From: Rufibacter hautae
GTDB lineage: Bacteria > Bacteroidota > Bacteroidia > Cytophagales > Hymenobacteraceae
NCBI RefSeq assembly: GCF_008271695.1
Contig: NZ_VKKY01000003.1
Span: 310,001 to 374,000, forward strand
Direction: 5' to 3'
Length of the DNA: 64,000 nt
This document shows positions 62,866-64,000 of the stretch, in pieces (position 1 is the stretch's first letter; every line of letters begins with the position of its first letter). Position numbers and translations under genes: made by a program. The notes beneath the pieces were generated by a model. That model saw only the letters and a list, made by a program, of their open reading frames with translations, had not been told where the DNA came from and made no database searches.

Positions 62866-64000
62866 TTAATTCACTCTGATGCTATGATTCAAACGGTTGA
62901 AGCCGGTGGTCTCTTCCCAGACATCGTTATTGGCGAGCCGGATGCTGTACTCTGGTCGTTTGGCGAGGCTCTGGTAGGAGTCTGGTAGGTTGAGCAACAC
63001 CTCATAGTCACCTTTGGCCAAAGTAGCAGGTAGGGTCAGTTCCTGGGAGATGCTGACTTGGCCGGAAAACCATTTCTGGATCTCGGTGGTGATAGGCAAA
63101 ACATGCAATTGGCCGGAGTTCTTATTCCGCAGGACCAGTTGCACCGGGCGCGGGTTGAATGGAGAGGCGAAACCCACATTCTCCAGATTTAACGAGATGG
63201 GCAGGATTTTACCTTGCTTAACAGTTGCCGGCAACGAAGCCGATCTCAAGGCAAACCGGTAGCCCAGCCGACGCTTGATGTTGTCCATGCAGCCGCCGGT
63301 AACCCAGTCATTGTTCACCTGGTTGTTGTAGGAGCTGTTGAGGTAGCTGTAGTGCAGGGCGGCCATCTCCTGTTCGGCGTGTCCGGCAGGGGCGCAGTCG
63401 TTCTGCGGGCTGTAGGCATTGTCGCAGGTTTCGCCGCCCACGGCCACGTACTTGCTCTCGGCCTCAAAGTACTTGCGCATGACCTCGTTTGCTGGGCCCC
63501 GTTTCGTGGAAGAATTGCCGTAGTCAGCATAGGTGCCGTAATCGTCTTCACTGGCCAAGAAACAGTCGTTGTGCAAGCCTATGCGGGCGCGGTCTGCATT
63601 GGTGAAGGCTTCCTGGGCAGAGATGGGGTTAGAGGTCACCGGCGCTTTGGGTCCGTAGACAAATCGCTGCTTTATCTGGGGCGTTCGCACCTGCACCATC
63701 CGGTCTTTGGGCAGTGCCTCCAGCAGGGATTTGAGCATGTCGTTGCGGTTGACCCAGCTGCTGTCATTAATAACGCCTTGACCGTTACTGGAAGCGTCCC
63801 CGAAATAATCGGTGAAGTAGTTCTCGCCCCAGATGCCAATGAATCCCTGTTGCAGCACGGCAATCACATCGGCGTTTTCCTGGAATATAGGCTTAAGCTG
63901 GGTGATGTGTTGCATGACGATGGGCTTGGAGGCATCGCCGTAGGGCGGACAGATCTTGTAGTCGTCTTTGCAGTCGCCGGCTTTGGTGTCATTGGTGTAG
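62866..64000 (-). CDS. DUF4832 (with DUF4874) protein, 5' partial
   Basis: The frame stays open to the window edge: codons beyond the ATG at 63915 read DYKICPPYGDASKPIV before MQHITQLKPIF, so the ATG is internal and the N-terminal DUF4874 part is cut off. The visible 378 residues contain the DUF4832 style barrel end, with VIAVLQQGFIGIWGENYFTD, WVNRNDMLKSLLEALP, RIGLHNDCFLASEDDYGTYA and VGGETCDNAYSPQNDC, then a C-terminal beta sandwich (about the last 120 residues, ISLNLENVGFASPFNPRP). Probably a secreted glycosidase-like protein; no activity is known to me. Confidence 0.85.
   Translation of the reverse strand, partial: YTNDTKAGDCKDDYKICPPYGDASKPIVMQHITQLKPIFQENADVIAVLQQGFIGIWGENYFTDYFGDASSNGQGVINDSSWVNRNDMLKSLLEALPKDRMVQVRTPQIKQRFVYGPKAPVTSNPISAQEAFTNADRARIGLHNDCFLASEDDYGTYADYGNSSTKRGPANEVMRKYFEAESKYVAVGGETCDNAYSPQNDCAPAGHAEQEMAALHYSYLNSSYNNQVNNDWVTGGCMDNIKRRLGYRFALRSASLPATVKQGKILPISLNLENVGFASPFNPRPVQLVLRNKNSGQLHVLPITTEIQKWFSGQVSISQELTLPATLAKGDYEVLLNLPDSYQSLAKRPEYSIRLANNDVWEETTGFNRLNHSIRVN

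Overview
The window is about 50% GC and almost entirely protein-coding. It looks like the chromosome of a member of the Bacteroidota (Cytophagales, Hymenobacteraceae; Rufibacter/Pontibacter-like). The evidence is the rpoA-rplQ-carA-eno order, an L17 with a long Ala/Thr-rich tail, a 1126-residue SecA without a C-terminal zinc motif, rare purine-rich ribosome sites, a few promoter candidates of the Bacteroidota type (TTTG / TAnnTTTG), and many secreted or lipoprotein hydrolases. The genus is inference. I see no rRNA, tRNA, CRISPR array, prophage or intact insertion sequence.

Layout. 1-4.3 kb: end of the ribosomal/RNA polymerase operon, then carA, eno and a DivIC/FtsB-like protein. 4.4-16.8 kb: a minus-strand block with an HscA/DnaK chaperone, a TldE/TldD pair (TldD with a Tat signal), a secreted zinc metalloprotease, an M61 peptidase, a voltage-gated K+ channel and a malate/lactate dehydrogenase. 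16.9-24.5 kb: a MuiA/DUF4139 protein with a TonB-plug-like insert, a secreted TPR protein lying between two inverted ~400-bp repeat blocks, a Ppx/GppA phosphatase and an rRNA methyltransferase. 24.9-32.5 kb: dapF, a GT2, a GNAT, then a glycan cluster of glycosyltransferase, UDP-galactopyranose mutase and a GH1-RmlD fusion. 33.2-37.8 kb: secA, deoC and a SPOR lipoprotein, overlapping end to start. 38.2-47 kb: an M20 peptidase, Hsp20, an HtrA/Deg protease, an ALDH7-type dehydrogenase, an SMP-30 protein and a DUF4442 protein. 47-54.7 kb: an alpha/beta hydrolase, an ECF sigma / membrane anti-sigma / DUF4097-like operon, RidA, a membrane-anchored MutS-type ATPase and two small unknowns. 54.9-62.4 kb: an SDR oxidoreductase diverging from an amino-sugar locus (NagB-PIG-L fusion, nucleotidyltransferase, NahK-like kinase, CBM9-like protein, GH109-like oxidoreductase). 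The window ends inside a DUF4832 gene.

The least expected signal is between the genes. A dispersed palindrome, called P1 here (arms close to GTTTAGGCCTGTTTT and AAAACAGGCCTAAAC around a short loop), recurs about 29 times in 64 kb, nearly always intergenic. Some copies are near-perfect hairpins followed by T runs and must work as terminators. Others are decayed halves sitting directly before start codons. Two ~175-bp elements with long terminal inverted repeats (called M1), a nested inverted-repeat element in two copies (M2), and the paired inverted blocks around the TPR gene make this chromosome rich in small non-coding repeats.

How the genes work together. The 56-62 kb genes plausibly salvage N-acetylhexosamines: phosphorylation at C1, activation to a nucleotide sugar, and deamination of glucosamine-6-phosphate. 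The 27.6-32.5 kb genes plausibly make a galactofuranose- and deoxysugar-containing surface glycan. The 48-50.8 kb genes form an envelope-stress-like sigma module.
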